Shown here in pieces: positions 1-6,506 of a DNA stretch of 8,516 nt (position 1 is its first letter; each line of letters starts with the position of its first letter). The notes below the pieces were generated by a model. It had not been told where the DNA came from. It did no database searches and saw only the letters and a list, made by a program, of their open reading frames with translations. The stretch covers positions 1-8,516 of the forward strand of contig CAJCHQ010001009.1 of NCBI GenBank assembly GCA_903970295.1, read 5' to 3'. The translations under genes and the position numbers were made by a program. The stretch is from Bryobacterales bacterium. GTDB taxonomy: Bacteria > Cyanobacteriota > Vampirovibrionia > Obscuribacterales > Obscuribacteraceae.

Positions 1-1757
1 GCAGAGGGCAAATTCATCATCGGTGGTTGGTTATTCACTGCTGGCGGCCTGACGTTGGGATTGGGGTTTTGATTCGGATTTTGAACTTGATTGGGATTGG
101 CGTAGGGAGCTTGTGGAGGCTGGGCGCTGGGGTAGACTGGCCCACTTCCGAAGTCCGGCTCGTGGCCCCGGGCTTGTGGTGGCGGCTCCGGGTGCGGCTG
201 TTGACGCGGTTGAGGCGGCGCCTGGGGATAGGAAGCTTGTGGTGTCGCCGGCGGTGAGGTACGACGCATCATCGGCTGCGAGGGCACATTCGGTAAAACT
301 CCGGCTTTATTCGGCTGCATCGGCTCGGCATGGGATTCCTGACGGTCAGTCAGACCAGCTTGGTCGGCCATTTTCATAATGTGGCGTTGCTGCTCTGGAT
401 CCAGACGGCTCTTCTCCGGATCACCTTCGGGCACTTGTTTCCAATCATCTGAATTGAAATCGGGTTCACCCGGAGTGCTAGGCGTTCGGTTCATGCTTGT
501 CCGTCCTGTATTGCCAACACGCTGATGCATAATGTTGTGGAGCTGGTTGATGTGGTTGGATGGATTGGCTGGTCCCGGCACCGCATTTGGTGGCGAATTC
601 GGTGCTGGAATTGGTGCCGGTGCAGGAGCCGCCGCGGCTTGCAAAACATCTAATTCGGCTTTGATGTGAGCCGGCACCGGTTGCGTGAAGTCGTCGACTT
701 GAGCTGGTACTGGTGCCGGCGCTCGACTGAACTTAGCCATTTCTTCCAGGCGCGTGGAGATAGGCTTGCTTTCGAATTTGCCGTCCATCGTGTTTTTGAT
801 GTCTTCGAAAAAAGCTTCTTGATAGTACTTCTGCCGCTTGATGTCGGCCTGTGGATCTTCTTCGGGTTCCGGCGGCAAAATACCGCACATTCTCAGGTCG
901 AAATTCTCGTTTTCATAGGCTTCTTCTTTGGCGTGCCGGATCAATGCGTTGAAGAGTTCTCGATTGATGATCGTAAACATCTCCTCGTTCAGTTCGGTCT
1001 CATCGATCCGCCAGTTGACGTCTAATCCTTCCGAGTATGGCTCCATCTGAAAATATGGTTTGAAGTTCTCATGGCTGAGTGCAAAACCAATCAATTTGTC
1101 TGCCGGCAGGATAAAGACCTGCACATACTCCAGCGTGCCTTTGACGACCATCGTCCAGCGTCTGGTCGACATGCGCCCGCTGAAGACGACCATCAGATTG
1201 TTATCGGACGAATGCCAATTCGCTGTCCCCTCCTTAGAGATGAAGGGGCGAATCCAGTTCAATTCTAATTCCGAGCCCTGGGCGAATTTGTTGAATTCGT
1301 AAGCACAATTTTGAAATGCATCGAACATATGATCGACTTTGGCGATCATCGTTTCTTGCAGAGCCGAAGTCTTGTAATGTTCGCTGACCTGCAAAGCAGC
1401 TTTACCCTGGTGGGTGATTTTCGCTAGCAATGTGTGTGAATCGCGCGGGTTACGTCCTTTATATGAGGCCAGCACGCGACTCTTCCAGAGCCCACGCACG
1501 TTGTCTTCGCTGCCGTCCGGCTGCTGCACCTGACCATCTTTGGCCGCCGGCAGTTTATTGGCGGTCGCTGATGCTTTTCTTTGCGCTTTTTCTTCTGTGC
1601 GCGCTTTTGTGTCCAGGTCTTGCGCTGATTTTGCCACGTCTTGTTGGGCTTGCGCTGCGGCCATACGGTAACGCGTGCTGCCGGAAGATTTACGCCCAGT
1701 ACTTTGAGAGCTGCCCTGTTGGGCCTTTAGCTTCGAAGCGCTGTCCTTCTCCGACAT
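1..1757 (-). CDS. Unrecognised protein with proline-rich tail (C-terminus beyond window)
   Basis: This reading frame is open on the minus strand for 585 codons from ATG at 1757 to the left edge, so the C-terminus is missing. An in-frame TGA lies about 11 codons upstream and a GGAG sits 10 bases before the ATG, which supports this start. Residues 1-85 are a basic, Ala/Gln/Lys/Ser-rich head without a signal peptide. Residues 86-345 look folded, with mixed helices and strands rich in aromatic residues (for example around W168, W181, W201, W249). They include a strand-like stretch near 201-227 (TMVV, YVQVFILP) and an acidic helical part near 250-345. From about 346 onward the chain is disordered and Pro/Ala/Gln/Asn-rich, ending with an Asn-Pro repeat. 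I do not recognise the family and assign no function. The absence of a signal peptide or membrane segment suggests a cytoplasmic protein. The gene is divergent from uvrA. That this frame is real is well supported by its length and composition; its role is unknown. Confidence 0.85.
   Translation of the reverse strand, partial: MSEKDSASKLKAQQGSSQSTGRKSSGSTRYRMAAAQAQQDVAKSAQDLDTKARTEEKAQRKASATANKLPAAKDGQVQQPDGSEDNVRGLWKSRVLASYKGRNPRDSHTLLAKITHQGKAALQVSEHYKTSALQETMIAKVDHMFDAFQNCAYEFNKFAQGSELELNWIRPFISKEGTANWHSSDNNLMVVFSGRMSTRRWTMVVKGTLEYVQVFILPADKLIGFALSHENFKPYFQMEPYSEGLDVNWRIDETELNEEMFTIINRELFNALIRHAKEEAYENENFDLRMCGILPPEPEEDPQADIKRQKYYQEAFFEDIKNTMDGKFESKPISTRLEEMAKFSRAPAPVPAQVDDFTQPVPAHIKAELDVLQAAAAPAPAPIPAPNSPPNAVPGPANPSNHINQLHNIMHQRVGNTGRTSMNRTPSTPGEPDFNSDDWKQVPEGDPEKSRLDPEQQRHIMKMADQAGLTDRQESHAEPMQPNKAGVLPNVPSQPMMRRTSPPATPQASYPQAPPQPRQQPHPEPPPQARGHEPDFGSGPVYPSAQPPQAPYANPNQVQNPNQNPNPNVRPPAVNNQPPMMNLPS
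54..98 (-). repeat. Asn-Pro/Asn-Gln low-complexity repeat in the tail of the minus-strand gene
   Basis: Residues 554-568 of the minus-strand protein are almost only Asn, Pro and Gln (NPNQ, QNPNQ, NPNPN). On the plus strand this reads as degenerate repeats of ATTGG and ATTTTG. It is the most repetitive part of the Pro-rich tail. It is probably a disordered spacer, and such tracts often vary in length between strains. Confidence 0.6.
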
Positions 1758-1793
1758 TTTGTGTTACTCCAAATGCTTCCTAGTCATTTTGTG

Positions 1794-1815
1794 CACCTGT
1801 GACCAGGGTCAGGTG
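1794..1815. repeat. Imperfect inverted repeat in the leader of the minus-strand gene
   Basis: CACCT plus GACC on the left pair with GGTC plus AGGTG on the right, with a two-base GT bulge on the left arm and a very short centre. It lies 37 bases before the minus-strand ATG. It could be a dyad operator or a leader hairpin, but an arrangement of this length can arise by chance. Confidence 0.3.
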
Positions 1816-1933
1816 GCAAAGTCGGTGACGTTAGCTGTGCGCATGCGGGCAGGCATCAACATTATCCTCTACACAAGTTCTACCCTGAGCTAGATATTTA
1901 TATGCGCGAATTCAGCTCCTCACCGGGCTCAAA

Positions 1934-1966
1934 TTGACGATTTTGGGTCTTACTTATTCATATAGT
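1934..1966 (+). promoter_or_regulatory. Possible uvrA promoter (weak)
   Basis: TTGACG at 1934-1939 matches the -35 consensus at five of six bases. The best -10-like hexamer, TATAGT at 1961-1966, is 21 bases away, longer than the usual 16-18. TATTCA at 1955-1960 gives a 15-base spacer but is a poorer match. The AT-rich stretch 1951-1966 would melt easily. The position, about 125 bases before the uvrA start, is plausible. Confidence 0.35.
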
Positions 1967-2056
1967 TGCAGTCGACGCAAGAATGTTTAAGCGTTCTCTT
2001 TGCAGGCGGTGACGGAAGAGAAAAACAAGTTATCATTTAGGTTATTCCAAGGAAGA

Positions 2057-2076
2057 GGCTCCTGCGACCGGGAGCC
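2057..2076 (+). promoter_or_regulatory. GC-rich hairpin in the uvrA leader
   Basis: GGCTCC at 2057-2062 and GGAGCC at 2071-2076 form a perfect 6-bp stem around an 8-base loop. It ends four bases before the uvrA Shine-Dalgarno sequence. An overlapping short palindrome, CGGG-AG-CCCG at 2069-2078, is an alternative pairing. No U-tract follows, so it is not an intrinsic terminator. It might affect access of ribosomes to the start site; this is inference. Confidence 0.4.
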
Positions 2077-2080
2077 CGAT

Positions 2081-2086
2081 GAAGGA
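2081..2086 (+). promoter_or_regulatory. Ribosome binding site of uvrA
   Basis: GAAGGA lies five bases before ATG 2092. It decides the start: the ATG at 2079 is in another frame, and an in-frame TGA at 2080 blocks any upstream extension of the uvrA frame. Confidence 0.75.
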
Positions 2087-2091
2087 CGTAA

Positions 2092-5076
2092 ATGACCGGC
2101 GGAAAGAATGGGGGACCGACCCCAAATGCCGGCGACGCGATTGTCGTTCGCGGAGCAAGGCAGCACAATTTAAAAAATATCGATATCAACATTCCCCGCA
2201 ACAAATTGGTTGTGGTTACAGGCGTCAGCGGCTCTGGCAAATCGTCTCTGGCCTTCGATACGATTTTTGCCGAAGGGCAAAGACGCTACGTCGAGTCACT
2301 GTCTGCATACGCCCGACAATTTCTCGGTCAGCTCGATAAACCGGATGTAGACGCGATTGAAGGTTTGAGCCCGGCAATTTCTATCGATCAAAAGTCAACC
2401 AGTCACAATCCACGCTCAACCGTCGGCACTGTGACTGAGATTTACGACTATTTGCGTTTGCTTTATGCCCGTTGCGGTACGCCTCACTGTCCGGAATGCG
2501 GACGTCTGATCAATCCGCAAACGATCGATCAAATCGTCGACGGTGTGCTTTCTTTGGGTGAGGGGACGCGCATTCAGATCCTTGCTCCCCTGGTGAGCGG
2601 GCGAAAAGGCGAATATCAGTCACTGTTTGTTGATTTACGCAAGGAAGGTTTTGTCCGGGTTCGTGTGGACGGAGAAGTCTACGCCCTTGAAGACGATATA
2701 CCGCTGGACAAAAACAAAAAACACAACGTCGAATTGGTGATCGATCGCCTGGTGATCAAGCCGAGTATCCAATCAAGATTGGCTGATAGTTTGGCTCTGG
2801 GACTGAAATGGGGTAAGTCTGCTGTGCTTGTCGACCTGGTCGACGTCAAAGCGGAGGACGAAGGCAAGAAAACTGTCTCTGCCAAAAAAGCCCAGGCCAA
2901 CCTTGAAGTCGAGGCCGTCAGCGGAAATGGCAGCAAAGTGGCGGCGAAGCAGAAAGAATTCTTATTTTCGGAGAAATTCGCCTGCGCCAATTGCAACGTC
3001 AGTTTTGCCGAAATTACACCGCGTATATTCAGTTTCAATAGCCCTTACGGCGCCTGTCCAGACTGCCACGGACTGGGTTGTACCTTCGAAGTCGATCCCC
3101 AATTAGTTGTACCTGATCCGACTAAATCAATTGCCGAAGGGGCGATCTATCCCTGGGCAAAAACCGGCAACAATTATTACGAGCAGATTCTTACGTGCGT
3201 CGCTAAGCATTACAAATTCGGAGTTGACGTGCCTTTCAACAAATTGACCAAAGCTCAGCAAGGCATTTTGTTGTTCGGCTCCGATGGTGAACCGATCCGC
3301 CTCGTTCATGACTCATTCGATGGGCGCGAAACCTGGACTTACAAAAAGCCTTTCGAAGGCATCGTCAACAATCTCAAACGCAGACACAGTGAATCGAGTT
3401 CCGATCGGGCTAAACAGGAAATCGAAAACTATATGACGCAGATGCCCTGCACCAAATGCAATGGCGCACGGTTAAAGAAGGAAAGTTTGTCGATTAAGGT
3501 CGGTGACCTTTCTATCGCTCAGACTTGCGCTCTCTCAGTAGAAAAAGCACTGAAATTCTTCGCCGTACTGCCCGCGCAATTGACGAAACGGCAAGAAACC
3601 ATCGCCCATCAAGTACTGATTGAAATTAGCTCTCGGCTGCGCTTTCTTTCTGATGTCGGGCTCGACTATTTGACGCTCGACCGGCAGGCCAACACCCTCT
3701 CGGGCGGAGAAGCCCAACGCATTCGCCTTGCGACTCAGATCGGTTCGGGGCTTTCCGGAGTCCTATATGTTTTGGATGAACCATCAGTTGGCCTGCATCA
3801 ACGCGATAACAATCGCTTGATTCACACGTTACAGAAATTGAGAGATCTGGGCAACACGCTTCTCGTCGTCGAGCATGATGAAGACACGATTCGGCAAGCC
3901 GATTGGATTATCGACATCGGCCCGGGAGCGGGCATGCATGGTGGCTATCTGGTGGCACAAGGAAAAATTGAGGCGATCGAGAACTCGCAAACTTCTTCTA
4001 CCGGTGCTTACCTTTCCGGGCGCAAAGCGATTGGTGTGCCGAAGAAAAGGCGGGCCGGCAACGGCCTGAGCCTGAAGGTGCGGGGAGCCACTTTGAACAA
4101 TTTGAAAAATGTCAGCGTCGAAATTCCCTTGAATAATTTTGTCGTGGTCACAGGTGTTAGTGGTTCCGGCAAGTCGACGTTAGTTAACGATCTGCTCTAT
4201 CAATATTTGCGCCATTCGTTTAACGGCACTGTTCCTCAACCTAAAGGATTAGGCGGAGTGGACGGCACTGAACATCTCGACAAAGTGATCGATATCGATC
4301 AATCGCCAATCGGTCGCACTCCTCGATCCAACCCTGCCACATACACCGGTCTTTTTGATATCGTGCGCGATGTTTTTGCTATGACCAATGAAGCGAAAGC
4401 GCGCGGCTATGCCATGGGGCGCTTTTCTTTCAACGTCAAAGGTGGCCGTTGTGAGGCTTGTCGCGGCGAGGGCATGAATGAGATCGAAATGAATTTTCTG
4501 CCTTCGGTCTTTGTCACTTGCGATGTCTGCAAAGGTGCTCGCTATAACCGCGAGACCTTGGAAGTCAAATTCAAAGGCAAATCGATCGCTGATGTGCTGG
4601 AGATGACAGTCGAGGAGGCGCTCTTATTTTTCGCCAATATTCCCAAGGCTGTGACCAAATTAGAGACGATGAACGAAGTCGGTCTCGATTACATCAAGCT
4701 CGGTCAATCTGCCACCACTTTGTCGGGCGGTGAAGCGCAGCGCGTCAAGTTAGCCGAGCAGCTTTCGAGGCGCTCGACCGGCAAAACGATCTTGATTTTG
4801 GACGAACCAACAACCGGGTTATCTTTTGCCGATGTCGATAAATTGCTGCATGTGCTCAATAAACTCGTCGACGCCGGCAACACGGTTTTGATCATCGAAC
4901 ACAATTTGGATGTGATCAAACAAGCTGATTGGCTGATCGATCTGGGTCCCGAAGGTGGCGATCGCGGTGGCACTCTTGTGGCTCAGGGCCGACCTGAGGC
5001 TATCGCTCAGAAAGCGTCATCGCATACAGGGCAATATCTCAAGCAAGCGCTCACTAAGAACAGGGCGTTGGTTTAG
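2092..5076 (+). CDS. uvrA: UvrABC excinuclease subunit A, DNA damage sensor ATPase
   Basis: UvrA dimerises, recognises distorted DNA and loads UvrB in nucleotide excision repair in the cytoplasm. At 994 residues it is longer than the roughly 940 usual for the family. All family landmarks are present in order: Walker A GVSGSGKS at 44-51; zinc module C298/C301-C322/C325; the C453/C456 pair; ABC signature LSGGE at 536-540 with Walker B DE at 562-563; second Walker A at 688-695; second zinc module C787/C790-C810/C813; second signature at 877-881; Walker B DE at 904-905; and H-loop EHN at 936-938. The frame is intact and ends in TAG followed at once by TGA. Two oddities: a Lys/Ala/Glu-rich insertion at about 252-289 just before zinc module 1, and Ser911 where the family usually has His in the GLHF motif after the second Walker B. 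It is preceded by a divergent gene and probably transcribed alone. Confidence 0.98.
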   Translation: MTGGKNGGPTPNAGDAIVVRGARQHNLKNIDINIPRNKLVVVTGVSGSGKSSLAFDTIFAEGQRRYVESLSAYARQFLGQLDKPDVDAIEGLSPAISIDQKSTSHNPRSTVGTVTEIYDYLRLLYARCGTPHCPECGRLINPQTIDQIVDGVLSLGEGTRIQILAPLVSGRKGEYQSLFVDLRKEGFVRVRVDGEVYALEDDIPLDKNKKHNVELVIDRLVIKPSIQSRLADSLALGLKWGKSAVLVDLVDVKAEDEGKKTVSAKKAQANLEVEAVSGNGSKVAAKQKEFLFSEKFACANCNVSFAEITPRIFSFNSPYGACPDCHGLGCTFEVDPQLVVPDPTKSIAEGAIYPWAKTGNNYYEQILTCVAKHYKFGVDVPFNKLTKAQQGILLFGSDGEPIRLVHDSFDGRETWTYKKPFEGIVNNLKRRHSESSSDRAKQEIENYMTQMPCTKCNGARLKKESLSIKVGDLSIAQTCALSVEKALKFFAVLPAQLTKRQETIAHQVLIEISSRLRFLSDVGLDYLTLDRQANTLSGGEAQRIRLATQIGSGLSGVLYVLDEPSVGLHQRDNNRLIHTLQKLRDLGNTLLVVEHDEDTIRQADWIIDIGPGAGMHGGYLVAQGKIEAIENSQTSSTGAYLSGRKAIGVPKKRRAGNGLSLKVRGATLNNLKNVSVEIPLNNFVVVTGVSGSGKSTLVNDLLYQYLRHSFNGTVPQPKGLGGVDGTEHLDKVIDIDQSPIGRTPRSNPATYTGLFDIVRDVFAMTNEAKARGYAMGRFSFNVKGGRCEACRGEGMNEIEMNFLPSVFVTCDVCKGARYNRETLEVKFKGKSIADVLEMTVEEALLFFANIPKAVTKLETMNEVGLDYIKLGQSATTLSGGEAQRVKLAEQLSRRSTGKTILILDEPTTGLSFADVDKLLHVLNKLVDAGNTVLIIEHNLDVIKQADWLIDLGPEGGDRGGTLVAQGRPEAIAQKASSHTGQYLKQALTKNRALV

Positions 5077-5142
5077 TGAACGCGTCCAGGCAGTTGCGAC
5101 TGTTTAGCTCTGCTAATCTTTATCTGGTGGCGGCTGTTTTGG

Positions 5143-5171
5143 TTTACCAGACCCTCGCTTTGATTTATTAT
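5143..5171 (+). promoter_or_regulatory. Likely sigma-70-type promoter of the Fur-led cluster
   Basis: TTTACC at 5143-5148 and TATTAT at 5166-5171 are separated by exactly 17 bases, and the start codon of the Fur-family gene follows about 55 bases later. An overlapping -10 alternative is TTATAC at 5168-5173. The AT-rich sequence TGATTTATTATAC at 5161-5173 over the -10 has weak resemblance to a shortened Fur box, which would fit autoregulation, but it is not a clear palindrome. A 5-bp inverted repeat (CTGGT 5124-5128, ACCAG 5146-5150, 17-base loop) overlaps the -35. Confidence 0.5.
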
Positions 5172-5224
5172 ACGTTTGTCTGCTAGCGCCACACAGGCTC
5201 AATCAGCCAAAGTGTGAAGGAGCA

Positions 5225-5782
5225 GTGAAGCAAGTGGTCGTGCCAATGGACGAAAAGACCATTCATCAAGAAGGCGTTCAGACAGGCGCCGATCCCGTAG
5301 TTGACAGCCTGCGAAAGCGCGGGCATCGGATCACGGCCCAGCGCGAAATCATTTTGCAGATTTTTCGCGAGCTGCCGCACGGCAATCATCTCTCCGCCGA
5401 AGAATTGCACGCTAAGCTGGGTGAGCGCGGTTCGGCAGTCAGTCTGGCGACCGCCTATCGCACGCTCAAGCTTTTGTCATCACTGGGGCTGTTGCGAGAG
5501 TTGGATTTCGCAGAAGGACATAAACACTACGAACTAAAGCAAGATACGCTGCCCCATCAGCATATTATTTGCATTGGCTGTAACACGACCTTGGAATTCG
5601 AAGACCATTTCTTGGAAGAAGCTGGACAAAAAATTGGAGCCAGGCATAACTTCGAAGTGATTGACGCTCAATTCAAGATTTTTGGGCTCTGCCCCAACTG
5701 TCGAGAACAGCAAAAACCGGTGCCTTCGACTGGACGAGCCGCAAATGACGGCCGACCAAAGCCTTCGAAGTCGCACAAATGA
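5225..5782 (+). CDS. Fur-family metal-dependent transcriptional regulator
   Basis: Fur-family proteins are dimeric repressors that bind DNA when loaded with iron, zinc, manganese or, for PerR, a peroxide-sensing iron. Residues 25-92 form the winged helix, including the typical GHRITAQR segment and a recognition helix near SLATAYRTLKLL. Residues 93-160 form the dimerisation domain. The structural zinc site is complete, with C116/C119 and C156/C159. Metal-sensing ligands equivalent to H33, E81, H88 and H90 of E. coli Fur are present as H55, E103, H111 and H113. The usual HHDH motif reads PHQH, and position 148 is Ala where E. coli Fur has His125, so the second metal site appears lost. Residues 162-185 are a basic disordered tail. 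The start is uncertain: GTG 5225 is only two bases after GAAGGAG, GTG 5234 is 11 bases after it, and ATG 5246 lacks a close site. Whether it is Fur, Zur or PerR cannot be told from sequence; the FeoA neighbour favours iron. Confidence 0.93.
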   Translation: MKQVVVPMDEKTIHQEGVQTGADPVVDSLRKRGHRITAQREIILQIFRELPHGNHLSAEELHAKLGERGSAVSLATAYRTLKLLSSLGLLRELDFAEGHKHYELKQDTLPHQHIICIGCNTTLEFEDHFLEEAGQKIGARHNFEVIDAQFKIFGLCPNCREQQKPVPSTGRAANDGRPKPSKSHK

Positions 5783-5794
5783 GCAGCTTAATAG

Positions 5795-6073
5795 TTGCTA
5801 AGGAAATCTATTGCGTTCGTGTTCGGTAAGAGAGGTTGGCAGGTGACTTTAGGCGACGGAAAAGATGGACAATTATTGGTAGTCACCAAGACTGACGGCG
5901 ACGATATCACTTGGCAAGCGCTTCGCTTCGGCATTGGTGAAGGATCGCAAATTCAGGTGCAGAAGAATATTCCGGGTGGTCCCGTTATTATCAGCAAGAA
6001 TCAATTAGAAATTGCGATCGGCCGTCAGCTGGCCAGTCGCATTCAAGTTACTCTTAAAGCTGCCATCAATTGA
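5795..6073 (+). CDS. FeoA-domain protein
   Basis: The 92-residue product matches the small SH3-like FeoA fold. The diagnostic part is residues 43-85: the LRFGIGEGSQI turn, the PGGPVII strand, and IAIGRQLASRIQV, which corresponds to the usual IALGRELAxRI ending of FeoA. FeoA is a cytoplasmic accessory of the ferrous-iron permease FeoB, but no feoB lies in this window. It starts 12 bases after the Fur-family stop codon, so the two are probably co-transcribed. The start is unclear. TTG 5795 directly follows an in-frame TAG and is the most upstream choice. AAGGA at 5800-5804 would serve a start near 5810, where the in-frame codon is ATT, or less well GTG 5819. None of these affects the FeoA core. 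The FeoA assignment is from pattern recognition. A stand-alone FeoA-like regulator or adaptor is an alternative to a true transport accessory. Confidence 0.82.
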   Translation: MLRKSIAFVFGKRGWQVTLGDGKDGQLLVVTKTDGDDITWQALRFGIGEGSQIQVQKNIPGGPVIISKNQLEIAIGRQLASRIQVTLKAAIN

Positions 6074-6085
6074 ATCAGCCGCTAT

Positions 6086-6409
6086 ATGCTCAACCGCCTC
6101 GTTTGTCCCCAATGTCAATGTCCGTTAAGCCCACCCTCTGGGCAATCTAGCGGCATGAATTGCCCGCGTTGCAACAGCTGGTTGGATATCGATCCCAAGT
6201 GCGCCGGTAGTTGTTTGGCTTGCCACAAAATGAACGAATCACATGCGAGCGTATGTGTGGAAACCACAAGCGTCGAATCTCCCTTAAAAAGTGAGGATTC
6301 TCGTTTAAACGTGGTACAGAGAAAGTGGTGGAACACAGGTTTCGGATCGAGCGCACCTCTGACGCACGCCTGGAAATCAGTGTTCAAAAGGCTTTTTCCT
6401 GTAAGATAG
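6086..6409 (+). CDS. Small zinc-ribbon protein of unknown function
   Basis: This 107-residue protein begins with a classic zinc ribbon: C7-P-Q-C10 and C26-P-R-C29 separated by 15 residues. A second Cys cluster follows (C39, C43, C46 and C57), which could bind another metal. Residues 58-80 are a polar linker, and the C-terminus (about 81-107) is basic and could form an amphipathic helix. The family is not one I can name. The gene lies 12 bases after the FeoA-domain gene, in the same reading frame, separated by one in-frame TGA. There is no recognisable Shine-Dalgarno sequence before its ATG, so translation may be coupled to the upstream gene. A 134-codon antisense frame covers the same DNA, but the regular Cys spacing and operon position favour the plus strand. 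Zinc ribbons often bind nucleic acid or protein partners; a role here is inference. Confidence 0.72.
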   Translation: MLNRLVCPQCQCPLSPPSGQSSGMNCPRCNSWLDIDPKCAGSCLACHKMNESHASVCVETTSVESPLKSEDSRLNVVQRKWWNTGFGSSAPLTHAWKSVFKRLFPVR

Positions 6410-6506
6410 AGCTTGAATGTCAGATGCCAAAAGTAGTGTGCCAGCCAGGAAAAATCCGATACCAAACGGCGTCTGTTGCAAGCCGAGGAAGCTGTAGGGT
6501 TCTCGA

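Larger units (their letters stand above)
1758..2091. other. Divergent intergenic region between the minus-strand gene and uvrA
   Basis: These 334 bases contain no convincing gene or RNA. They must hold the 5' control signals of both flanking genes. Visible elements are an imperfect inverted repeat near the minus-strand gene (1794-1815), a TTGACG hexamer at 1934 followed by an AT-rich stretch ending in TATAGT at 1961-1966, an imperfect dyad at 1981-1996, and a GC-rich hairpin in the uvrA leader (2057-2076). On the minus strand, GATAAT (complement of 1861-1866) could be a -10 element for the leftward gene, but no acceptable -35 is correctly spaced. Confidence 0.7.

Noticed and set aside
54..100. 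G-quadruplex potential in the G-rich plus strand
   Set aside because: The guanine runs are mostly two to four bases and irregularly spaced; the pattern is explained by Asn and Pro codons on the other strand.
666..1025. 119-codon plus-strand frame
   Set aside because: It is antisense to the continuous leftward frame at 1-1757, which has coherent domain structure and a ribosome binding site. This frame lacks any recognisable motif.
1430..1783. 117-codon plus-strand frame with a hydrophobic stretch resembling a membrane segment
   Set aside because: It is antisense to the Ala/Gln/Lys-rich head of the minus-strand gene; the hydrophobic stretch is the complement of that repetitive composition.
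2079..2339. 86-codon plus-strand frame starting just upstream of uvrA
   Set aside because: It is a shifted-frame shadow of uvrA; the Shine-Dalgarno sequence at 2081-2086 lies after its ATG.
5091..5150. Possible intrinsic terminator after uvrA
   Set aside because: The inverted repeats here have stems of only 4-5 bp (CAGT/ACTG, CTGGT/ACCAG), and neither is followed by a T-tract.
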